Below, piece after piece: positions 54,191 to 61,548 of a DNA stretch of 64,000 bases. The stretch's first letter is position 1; every line of letters begins with the position of its first letter. The position numbers and the translations under genes were made by a program. The notes below the pieces were generated by a model, which had not been told where the DNA came from, searched no databases, and saw only the letters and a program-made list of their open reading frames with translations. Origin of the DNA: an uncultured Paracoccaceae bacterium (GTDB lineage Bacteria > Pseudomonadota > Alphaproteobacteria > Rhodobacterales > Rhodobacteraceae); assembly GCA_947489445.1 (NCBI GenBank), contig CANLDN010000001.1, positions 186,001 to 250,000 of the forward strand, read 5' to 3'.

Positions 54191-54814
54191 TTATCGGACG
54201 ACTGCGCCATTCAGCTCAGGCCCAGCCAATATACGGATTACATCAACCGCCAGCGGACCCCGCAGCGCCATGTTTATCTTGAGCGTACGGCGGTTGGGTG
54301 TCTCATCGCCATCAAGAACACCGTCCAATTCGCTATAGCGGCTTTTGGTTTGAATGCCCTCTGATATCGCCTTCAACATCGCATGTTTCGCGCGGGCATC
54401 TGCCTGCTTGCGGATCAATGCGAAGTTGCTCAACGGGGCCGGGGCTGCCACGACAGGGGCATCCAAAATCTCCGCGGCAATAACCACTTCCACAGCTTCT
54501 TCTGCCGCCCCCTGATCAAGGTCGGCGACAACATCATCAGCAACCTGAGCATCTATATCGACGCCCAAAGCGGCGGCCAAATCGGCATCGGTCGCATAAA
54601 CGTCAGCACTCTGCTGAAAGGCGCGGAATTGCCCATAGCTTATGGCGACATCATAGTCGTGAGCCAGCCGAGCCTTGACATGGCTGAATTCAGCGCCCGC
54701 CAGACCGTCTTCGAAAACGCCCTGTAAAGCGGGCGCATGCCGGGCCCTTTGTCCGATCGCGTTCAGCGCCTTCACCACCGGACTGCTGTCAGCCTCGCAT
54801 TGCAATGCAGCCAT
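54191..54814 (-). CDS. N-terminal part of the split ADP-ribosyltransferase gene
   Basis: A 207-residue frame from this ATG; it is open further to 54928. It is acidic and alanine-rich, with a helical C-terminal region (FALIRKQADARAKHAMLKAI, LDVIRILAGPELNGAVVR-like). It ends in TAA and is in the same frame as the ADP-ribosyltransferase domain, with only seven codons between. A second frame upstream (54789-54971) begins like a signal peptide (GTG, then KRYALLVLGALGHVAG), so a frameshift may also have cut off the leader. Family not recognised. Confidence 0.5.
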   Translation of the reverse strand: MAALQCEADSSPVVKALNAIGQRARHAPALQGVFEDGLAGAEFSHVKARLAHDYDVAISYGQFRAFQQSADVYATDADLAAALGVDIDAQVADDVVADLDQGAAEEAVEVVIAAEILDAPVVAAPAPLSNFALIRKQADARAKHAMLKAISEGIQTKSRYSELDGVLDGDETPNRRTLKINMALRGPLAVDVIRILAGPELNGAVVR

Positions 54815-54992
54815 CCCGCGACGGCCAGGCTGCGCAACGCCCCCGGCCCCAACCCGCCCACGCGGTACATTTCCTGCGGTCTTGCGCGCACTCTTCGACA
54901 ATCGGCACCTCGCAATCATGGCCAGCAACGTGACCCAATGCTCCTAATACTAACAGTGCATAGCGCTTCACGGCAACACAGGACGGACCAGG

Positions 54993-55652
54993 CTAGCGCT
55001 CTGGCTCCCCCATCACCGGCAAGAAAGTTTGCTGAAGCGCCAAATCAAGATCATTCATAGTGACCGGCAAGCCAAGATCGATAAGCGATGTCACCCCATG
55101 CGCGCTGATCCCGCAAGGGACAATACCTTCAAAATGGGTCAGGTCCGGGTCGACATTGATCGACAACCCATGAAACGACACCCATTTGCGCAGCCGGATA
55201 CCAAGGGCAGCTATCTTATCCTCCGCAAGGGCACCATCTGGCTGGGCAGGCTTTTCAGAACGTTGGACCCAAACCCCAACACGGTCACCCCGCACCTCGC
55301 CCTTGACATTGAACGTCTCCAGCGTGGCAATCACCCACATCTCCAGATCATGCACGAATTTGCGTACGTCATGGCCGCGCTTGCTGACATCAAGCATGAC
55401 ATAGGCGACCCGCTGGCCGGGGCCGTGATAGGTGTATTCACCCCCGCGCCGGGCCTCATAAACCGGAAACCGATCTGGATCGATCAGGTCAGTCGCTTTG
55501 GCCGATGTACCAGCGGTGTAAAGCGGCGGATGTTCCAGCAACCAAACACATTCATTTGCCTCACCACGAATGATCGCAGCAACGCGGGCCTCCATAAAGT
55601 CCAGCGCCGCATCATAATCCGTCAAACCATCCGTGATGATCCATTCCACCAT
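54993..55652 (-). CDS. lipB: Octanoyltransferase LipB
   Basis: A 219-residue enzyme that transfers octanoyl groups from ACP to lipoyl domains. Conserved segments are [33 protein letters not shown], the catalytic lysine region [20 protein letters not shown] and the catalytic cysteine in [15 protein letters not shown]. Length is normal. It stands between the toxin-like gene and tRNA-Leu. Confidence 0.93.
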   Translation of the reverse strand: MVEWIITDGLTDYDAALDFMEARVAAIIRGEANECVWLLEHPPLYTAGTSAKATDLIDPDRFPVYEARRGGEYTYHGPGQRVAYVMLDVSKRGHDVRKFVHDLEMWVIATLETFNVKGEVRGDRVGVWVQRSEKPAQPDGALAEDKIAALGIRLRKWVSFHGLSINVDPDLTHFEGIVPCGISAHGVTSLIDLGLPVTMNDLDLALQQTFLPVMGEPER

Positions 55653-55757
55653 ATCAGTCAGGTAACGCCCAGACGGGTTGATGAAAAGGGCACGATTTCC
55701 CTCTTGGCATCACAAAATGCGTCGTCTATGAGTGCCGGACTTACCAGCTATGAACAC

Positions 55758-55844
55758 GCGGTCGTGGCGGAATTGGTAGACGCGCAGCGTTGAGGTCGCT
55801 GTGAGGTAACACTCGTGGGGGTTCGAGTCCCCCCGACCGCACCA
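55758..55844 (+). tRNA. tRNA-Leu, anticodon GAG
   Basis: An 87-base gene folds as a class II tRNA. The acceptor stem is GCGGTCG/CGACCGC with discriminator A and an encoded CCA. The D-loop has the GG pair, and the anticodon stem is CAGCG/CGCTG with loop TTGAGGT, giving anticodon GAG (reads CUC). A long variable arm and GGTTCGAGTCC in the T arm follow. Accessory-looking sequence begins right after it. Confidence 0.95.
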
Positions 55845-56640
55845 TTTCACATTCTTTGCTGCAATCGCCCAAAAAACCAAAGATTACAGAGATTTGCGGA
55901 GTTCGAAATCCACTTTCGTGACTGTAAGCCAATGGGGCCTCAAATGACGCTCTGAGCAGTGTTTTCTTGAGGGCGAGACTAACTTTTTTATATAGATTCC
56001 AGTGGCTTGCTAGAAACGTCATTGTGAGTTCGAAAATCTCTTCGAAGCTATGCTTCATCGCCGCGTGGATCACCAGAGAGCATTCTGGAACAGCACAGGA
56101 CATCGCCCCGGGCTTGTTTCCGTCGCACACGTCGGGTGAACGGGAAACACTGATCACCAACAAGGTCATCTACGGCAAGCTCAAGATACGGCTGTTGAAA
56201 CGGACGCGGCATCGTGCAATCAGCGGCCAACCATCCAGTGGCTGCCAAGCCCATCCGTTTGGGCCAGCACTTCTGCTTTGATCTGACGGCGGGCAGAAGT
56301 GGCCATGTCATGGCGCTGCAATGTGTGAAGACGGATTGGTTTCCGCTCCCCCTCGACATGCAGAACAGCCAACTCACCGTCCGTTGCGATGCGGGACAGC
56401 ACCTCCAGCCATGGGATAACAACAAAAACACACCACATCCCATCGCAGATTACACTCACGATGGGCTACACCGGTTTGTGTCTCTGGTAGGGGCCAAAGA
56501 CATCATCGACGCATTAGCGGAACCGCTCATGCGAGGTGCCGTCATAAACCCGGAGAGATTGAACGCACTGGCACAACGCATCACGAAAGACAACGCCGAC
56601 ATCACGGAACTGCATAGGGTCGATCAGGAGTTTGTGGTAC
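55845..56640. other. Gene-poor, lower-GC stretch after tRNA-Leu
   Basis: No complete gene can be supported. Overlapping open frames exist on both strands; one (plus strand, 56214 onward) reads acceptably up to about 56640 and then runs into the GFA gene, so it may be a relic. The composition is poorer in GC than the flanks. Position next to a tRNA 3' end suits a decayed integration site, but no attachment repeat was found in the window. Confidence 0.4.
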
Positions 56641-57042
56641 ATGCTAAAGGGAAAATGTCATTGCGGCGCAGTGGGCTGGACGCTCGAAAAAGCGCCAGAG
56701 TCAGTGACCTCATGCAACTGCTCGGCTTGCCGCCGTTACGGGGCGCTTTGGACGTACGGTTATCTTGGCCACAAGATCGATACGTCAGGCCATACAAGCA
56801 CCTATAGACGGTATGAGTCCGGTGACGGCGACATAAATTTTCATTTCTGCACCATTTGTGGGTGTGTGACACAATATGTCGGTACAATTGCAGACGAGGA
56901 AGGTTGCTATTGGACAGCGGTCAACGTCCGTATGACTAATCCAACTCCTATTTGCGAACTCCCAGGCAACCACTTTGACGGCAACGACAGCTTCGAGCGA
57001 TTACCAAGCATCGGTCGAAAGCTGAAAGATATGTGGTTCTGA
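56641..57042 (+). CDS. GFA-family zinc-binding protein
   Basis: A 133-residue protein of the glutathione-dependent formaldehyde-activating enzyme/CENP-V fold. Zinc ligands are visible as CHCG, CNCSACRR and CTICGC. CAGGAG lies upstream of the ATG. The exact reaction is not known for most members; some act on S-hydroxymethylglutathione-like adducts. It is isolated in the region after tRNA-Leu. The 297 bases after it (57043-57339) hold no recognisable gene. Confidence 0.8.
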   Translation: MLKGKCHCGAVGWTLEKAPESVTSCNCSACRRYGALWTYGYLGHKIDTSGHTSTYRRYESGDGDINFHFCTICGCVTQYVGTIADEEGCYWTAVNVRMTNPTPICELPGNHFDGNDSFERLPSIGRKLKDMWF

Positions 57043-57339
57043 ATTCGGAGCAAGAGCAGACATGGGCGCACTTGCAGCGAAAGTCTTCAAATCCCGCAAA
57101 TTGTGAATCCGCCTTCCCTCTGATCATGCACCTGCAGCGAATGTCGGCAATGCGGGCTGCGTTCGCATCACGGCCGAGGGTCGGCCAATGGCAGGTTTGG
57201 GCCGCATGTGTTAGCGGCCGGATTGGCCATATCTAAGTCCGAGACATCGGACAGCGCAATCTATCTCAATGACGATTTGTGCTACCAAATGAGAATGGCG
57301 CATACAACGTGGCGGACGATCACCTTCAATCTCAGGGAA

Positions 57340-57999
57340 CTATGTTGCCCCCAGCGTGCGATTGAACGTAGTCACGCCTTTTTTCAGCGCGTAGGTCTTT
57401 GCAGGGCGCTTATTGCCGTCCTGCCGCATTTCCGCGCATTCTTTGAGGATACTCAGCGCCAGGACTTTGCGCCGGAATGAGCTTGCATCGATCTGCATGC
57501 CAAGCGCCACCTCATAGGCGGCATGCATTTCGGACAATGTAAACGTCTTGCCCAGCAACGATGCTGGCAGGGTTGAATAGGCCCCTTTCCCACGCAGTCG
57601 TTCAACGGCGTCATGAATGATCTGGCCGTGATCAAAGGGCAACTCCGGCAGGTCATTTATCGGGAAAAGCGCCGCTTTGCTTTTGTCCATCATTAGTCGG
57701 TCCGCAGGCACCAGTGCAAGATACGCAACCGACATCGACCATCCCCGCGGGTCGCGATCCGGCCCGGAATAGGTTGCAAGCTGTTCGAGATAAAATCCGG
57801 ACAGCCCCGCCTTGTCGCTCAGGACACGGCGAATGGCATCTTCGGCGTTTTTGTCGTCCTCTACCCTTATGTAGCCGCCGGGCAGCGCAGTCATGCCTTG
57901 AAACGGGTCATTAGGGCGGTGGTGAAGCACGACCTTCAACGCGCCATCGTCAATGGTCAGGATGACGGCATCAACCGTCGCGATGATCTGCAACTGCAA
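57340..57999 (-). CDS. NrtR-like Nudix/winged-helix regulator
   Basis: A 219-residue protein with a Nudix fold (about 1-130) and a C-terminal winged helix (about 140-215, with LPASLLGKTFTLSEMHAAYEVALG). This is the architecture of NrtR, a repressor that senses ADP-ribose or related nucleotides. The Nudix box is degenerate (AIRRVLSDKAGL) and lacks the catalytic glutamates, so it should bind but not hydrolyse. The start is TTG with GGAG eight bases upstream. It diverges from a four-gene accessory operon, which carries a second protein with the same degenerate box. It is likely to control that operon. Confidence 0.8.
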   Translation of the reverse strand: MQLQIIATVDAVILTIDDGALKVVLHHRPNDPFQGMTALPGGYIRVEDDKNAEDAIRRVLSDKAGLSGFYLEQLATYSGPDRDPRGWSMSVAYLALVPADRLMMDKSKAALFPINDLPELPFDHGQIIHDAVERLRGKGAYSTLPASLLGKTFTLSEMHAAYEVALGMQIDASSFRRKVLALSILKECAEMRQDGNKRPAKTYALKKGVTTFNRTLGAT

Positions 58000-58050
58000 T
58001 CCATGGTCTCCAAAATTTCGCTTGTCTCAGCACCACTATATCATTAAATA

Positions 58051-58067
58051 GCAACTTGCAAATTGCA
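58051..58067. promoter_or_regulatory. Candidate NrtR-like operator, site 1
   Basis: GCAACTTGCAAATTGCA lies in the gap between the regulator gene and the J-domain gene. The first 11 bases recur exactly upstream of the vWA gene. TGCAA half-sites face each other, as expected for a dimeric winged-helix regulator. Confidence 0.55.
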
Positions 58068-58102
58068 TTTTAATATGGGGATGATGCAGAAGGAGCGAAC
58101 CA

Positions 58103-59107
58103 ATGATACTCACAGCGGACGATATCCTGGGAATGACCCGGCGCGACGCGATGTCGCGATTTGCGTCAGATGGCGAGAAGGAAATCTCAGCCCTGATCAA
58201 GGTCTGGCACCCGGATATTTGCGATCACACGAAATCGACTGATGTTTTCAGGCATCTTCTGTCCTTGCGGAGAAGTCTGCGCGGCCCCGATACGGCCCGG
58301 CAGCGCATTCTGATGACTGACGACGGTCGGAGACTCGGGGTCTCACCACTCAGCACTTTGCAGGCCGATCAGGGCGAAATCATCGTCAATCGCAACACGT
58401 TGGCGACGATCTTTCCGCCAACGTTTCATCGGCTTGCCCTGCAGGAAGTGGAGGCGATCGAAAGCTTCACATTTGCCAATGCCGATATGGAACGGCAGAT
58501 GGCATCCACCCTGCCAAAGCTCTTACGTGTTGAAACCCTTACTGACGGAAGCACGGTGGTGATTGTGAAGAAGGGTCCGCAGGATATCTTGCTGGCTGAC
58601 CTTCTGCGCGCGCGGGGGCAGATGCCGGATGTGCATGCGGCATGGCTATGCTCTGGCCTGATGAATACTGCTGCATGGCTGTCTTATGCTGGGATCATGC
58701 ATGGCGCGATTTCGGCCGAGCATATTCTGATCAATCCAAAACGACATACTGTCAGACTTGTAGCCGGATGGGGCTTTGCAACCCGCATCGGTACGCGCCC
58801 TGCGGCTCTGCCGGGCAGAACGCTCAACCTTGCTCCACGGTTGTCGCGGCGGGATGAGATGGCCGACACCATCGTTGATCGGGAACTGGTCCGACAGATC
58901 ATGCGCGATGCGCTGGGTGATCCACATGGCACAAATGGCGGTGTCTCATCACTGCCGGCACTGATTGCCGCATGGATCAATCTGCCACCAGCAGAAGACG
59001 CAGTGGCGGACTACGCTGGCTGGCAGAAGGCACTGGAAAGCGACTGGGGCCCGCGCTGCTTTGTCAAATATCCGGTGGCAGCCAAGGATATCTACGAGAA
59101 CATCTAA
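58103..59107 (+). CDS. J-domain-like plus kinase-like protein
   Basis: A 334-residue protein. The first 60 residues resemble a J-domain, with WHPD at 35-38 and helices on both sides (EISALIKV, DVFRHLLSLRRSL). A middle segment and then a kinase-like lobe follow, with HGAISAEHILIN (about 200-211) in the place of the HRD-N catalytic loop and LVAGWG in place of DFG. The usual catalytic Asp residues look absent, so it may be a pseudokinase. AGGAG precedes the ATG. It heads the operon with vWA, PurA-like and methyltransferase-Nudix genes. Cellular role unknown. Confidence 0.6.
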   Translation: MILTADDILGMTRRDAMSRFASDGEKEISALIKVWHPDICDHTKSTDVFRHLLSLRRSLRGPDTARQRILMTDDGRRLGVSPLSTLQADQGEIIVNRNTLATIFPPTFHRLALQEVEAIESFTFANADMERQMASTLPKLLRVETLTDGSTVVIVKKGPQDILLADLLRARGQMPDVHAAWLCSGLMNTAAWLSYAGIMHGAISAEHILINPKRHTVRLVAGWGFATRIGTRPAALPGRTLNLAPRLSRRDEMADTIVDRELVRQIMRDALGDPHGTNGGVSSLPALIAAWINLPPAEDAVADYAGWQKALESDWGPRCFVKYPVAAKDIYENI

Positions 59108-59141
59108 GATAAATAGAGGGTAATGAAACTTCGCCCTATTA

Positions 59142-59172
59142 ATTTGCAACATGCAACTTGCAATATGCAAAT
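59142..59172. promoter_or_regulatory. Candidate NrtR-like operator, site 2
   Basis: A 31-base region starts ATTTGCA and ends TGCAAAT, a perfect 7-base inverted repeat. Inside it GCAACTTGCAA (59153-59163) repeats site 1 exactly. It lies in the 112-base gap before the vWA gene, so that gene may have its own promoter under the same control. Confidence 0.6.
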
Positions 59173-59219
59173 TAATCGATTACCTACCCCTCAGACACCC
59201 AAAGCCAAAGGAGGCCACA

Positions 59220-60140
59220 ATGGGAAACGGAAGATGGGATGCTGGCGCATGGGCCAGCTACAGCAGCACAACGATTTCCGGCAAAAGCCGCGGCGCAATC
59301 TTCAGATCGTCGTCGATGAAGGATGAATATGATCCGGCAAAGATCAAAATGCGTGAAAGCCGCGACAGTGCCGATAACCCCAAATCGACCCCAATCATTC
59401 TTGCGGGTGATGTCACCGGGTCGATGGGCATGGTCGCAGAGCAGTTGATGCGCGATGGTCTGAACACGCTGGCAACTGAAATCTACGACCGCAAACCTGT
59501 CACTGATCCGCACATCATGATGATGGCAATTGGGGACGCATACTTTGATCGGGCGCCACTGCAGGTAACGCAGTTTGAGGCCGACATCCGGGTCGCCAAA
59601 CAAGCGCGCGAGTTGTGGCTTGAGGGGGGTGGCGGCGGGAACAGCGGTGAATCCTATTTGCTGCCCCACCTTTTTGCGGCCACCAAGGTTTCGGCGGATG
59701 CCATCGAAAAGCGTGGACGCAAAGGTTACCTTTTCACCATTGGTGATGAACCCGTTCTTGACGGCGCGACCAAGGAACAGGTCAGGAAATTCCTCGACAT
59801 CCCGGTGGAACGAGATCTGACCGGCAAGGAAATCCTGTCGATGGCGCAGCGGAACTGGGAAGTCTACCACATCGTCCTGATGAACGAAGGCTTCGCGAGT
59901 TACAGGCCGGATGACGTTCTGCGCAGCTGGAAAGCTCTCATGCCAGAGCGGACGATCGAACTGCAATCGATCGATGCACTGGCAGAAACGGTTGTGTCAC
60001 TCATCCAGGTGAATGAGGGTGCGAAGACCGCCGATGTTGCGGCCAGTTGGTCAGGGTCCACCGCAATGGTAGTCGCCGACGCGCTGAAAAATCTGCCCGC
60101 AACCGGGGCAAACACTGGTGGCGTCCAGTTTCTGGACTGA
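59220..60140 (+). CDS. von Willebrand factor A-like domain protein
   Basis: A 306-residue cytoplasmic protein starting MGNGRWDAGAWASY, with AGGAGG just upstream. A vWA-type fold runs from about residue 55, with the metal-site motif DVTGSMG (D-x-T-x-S related) in ILAGDVTGSMGMVAEQL and a glycine-rich stretch LEGGGGGNSGES near residue 135. There is no signal peptide or membrane segment. Such proteins often scaffold ATPase- or nucleotide-dependent complexes. It is flanked by a J-domain/kinase-like protein and a PurA paralogue in one operon. Not a recognised named family. Confidence 0.65.
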   Translation: MGNGRWDAGAWASYSSTTISGKSRGAIFRSSSMKDEYDPAKIKMRESRDSADNPKSTPIILAGDVTGSMGMVAEQLMRDGLNTLATEIYDRKPVTDPHIMMMAIGDAYFDRAPLQVTQFEADIRVAKQARELWLEGGGGGNSGESYLLPHLFAATKVSADAIEKRGRKGYLFTIGDEPVLDGATKEQVRKFLDIPVERDLTGKEILSMAQRNWEVYHIVLMNEGFASYRPDDVLRSWKALMPERTIELQSIDALAETVVSLIQVNEGAKTADVAASWSGSTAMVVADALKNLPATGANTGGVQFLD

Positions 60141-60194
60141 TCCAACATGCGAGGCCCAACCAGGTCTCGCCATTCCCAAAAAGAGGCAAAGATC

Positions 60195-61463
60195 ATGCCA
60201 AACACATCTTATGCCGTTATCGGTGCGAATTGGGGCGACGAGGGAAAAGGACTTGCCGTTGATGCGCTCGCTGATCGTCTGGTGAGCGATGGAAAAAGTG
60301 TCACCGTCGTTCGGTCAAATGGTGGCGCTCAGGCTGGGCACGGTGTGCAAAGGCCCGATGGCGGGCGGCACGTCTTTCATCATATCGGATCGGGCACATT
60401 TGTGGGCGCCGAAACACATCTCAGCCAGTTTTTCATCGCACATCCCATGATGTTGCAGCAGGAAATCGCAGACTTGGTGCTGCTGGGTGAAACACCGCGC
60501 AGGATAACAATCGACCCCCGTGCCGCCGTGACCACCCCTTGGGACATGGCGATCAACCAGGCGATTGAATTGCAGCGGGATGCCGGGCGCCACGGCTCTT
60601 GCGGTTTGGGCATTGGTGAAACAATCGAACGGCAGGAAAATGGAACTACGCTGCGCGCAGAAGATTTGTGGTCTGACAATCTTAGGCAGCGCCTTGAACA
60701 GATACGCGACACATGGGTTCCCGCACGACTGGCCGCACTGGGCATTGACGTTCAGGCGTCGCCCTTGCGTGATGTGCTGTCGGGTCAAATCGATCTGATC
60801 ACACCTTATCTGCGCAACAGTGCCGAATTCACTGCCACGGTTACCATCCGGCCTGATGCCGATCTTGGCGGCAGCGAGGTTATCATTTTTGAGGGCGCGC
60901 AAGGCCTGCAGCTTGATATGGCGTGGGGCGTCTTTCCGCACGTCACCCGGTCGTACACCGGCATCAGGAACATGCTGACAATCGCAGATGAAGCGCAGAT
61001 CCCTCAGATCAAAGCAACCTACATGACACGCGCCTATGCCACACGTCACGGCGCGGGCCCGTTGCCTTATGAAGTGCCTGGACCTGATGGAGGGGGCAAG
61101 ATCGACTGGGCTGATATTGTTGACCTGACCAACGCGCAGAACGATTGGCAAGGTACGATCAGGGAAGCGCCGCTTGATCTGTCCTTGTTGCGCGACACGA
61201 TCGCCCGTGACCTTGGTTTGGCCACAAGTGCTTCGGTTAAGGTCACGCCCGGTCTTGGTCTGACCTGTCTTGACCAACTGCGTGAAGCGGCGACGGTCTA
61301 TCTTGACGATGTTGCGCAATCAGTGCTGGTACAGGACCTGCCAGACGTGATTTCTGACTTTGTTGGTCTACCCATTAACCTTCTCTCAAAAGGGCCGACG
61401 CGGACGACCGCCGAGATTTTGAATGGGGTTCGCAAAGCGGTTAAACCGGCCCAAAAATCGTGA
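60195..61463 (+). CDS. Divergent adenylosuccinate synthetase paralogue
   Basis: A 422-residue PurA-fold protein of normal length. It keeps NWGDEGKG (Asp15, Lys18), GGAQAGHG with His49, EGAQGLQLD, RHGAGPLP and the C-terminal SKGPTRT motif. It departs from true PurA where the IMP loop TTGRGIGP should be (here SCGLGIGE) and at the aspartate-binding arginine loop (TTGRRRRTGW in PurA), replaced by WQGTIREAPLDL. The catalytic GTP-activation site looks intact, but the amino-acid or nucleotide partner is probably changed. The context is a regulated accessory operon, not purine synthesis genes. Confidence 0.75.
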   Translation: MPNTSYAVIGANWGDEGKGLAVDALADRLVSDGKSVTVVRSNGGAQAGHGVQRPDGGRHVFHHIGSGTFVGAETHLSQFFIAHPMMLQQEIADLVLLGETPRRITIDPRAAVTTPWDMAINQAIELQRDAGRHGSCGLGIGETIERQENGTTLRAEDLWSDNLRQRLEQIRDTWVPARLAALGIDVQASPLRDVLSGQIDLITPYLRNSAEFTATVTIRPDADLGGSEVIIFEGAQGLQLDMAWGVFPHVTRSYTGIRNMLTIADEAQIPQIKATYMTRAYATRHGAGPLPYEVPGPDGGGKIDWADIVDLTNAQNDWQGTIREAPLDLSLLRDTIARDLGLATSASVKVTPGLGLTCLDQLREAATVYLDDVAQSVLVQDLPDVISDFVGLPINLLSKGPTRTTAEILNGVRKAVKPAQKS

Positions 61464-61548
61464 ACGGCGCAGCAAAAACAAATAGACATTTGCCAGATCA
61501 GAAGGTCTGTCATAGCGGAACGACCGTGTCTCACCAAAGGCAAGCGAC

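Noticed and set aside
55967..56281. Possible transposase C-terminus next to tRNA-Leu
   Set aside because: A few basic residues resemble transposase tails, but no catalytic motif, inverted repeats or target duplication could be found.
56214..56807. Plus-strand open frame of 197 codons
   Set aside because: Its last 170 bases overlap the well-supported GFA gene in another frame, no ribosome site or recognisable domain is seen, and it may only be a relic.
60195..61463. Housekeeping adenylosuccinate synthetase purA
   Set aside because: Two substrate loops differ from true PurA and the gene sits in a regulated accessory operon, so I do not give it the symbol purA.
60195..61463. Phage-type PurZ (diaminopurine synthesis)
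   Set aside because: The catalytic aspartate of GDEGKG is kept, no phage genes are nearby and the protein is full PurA length.
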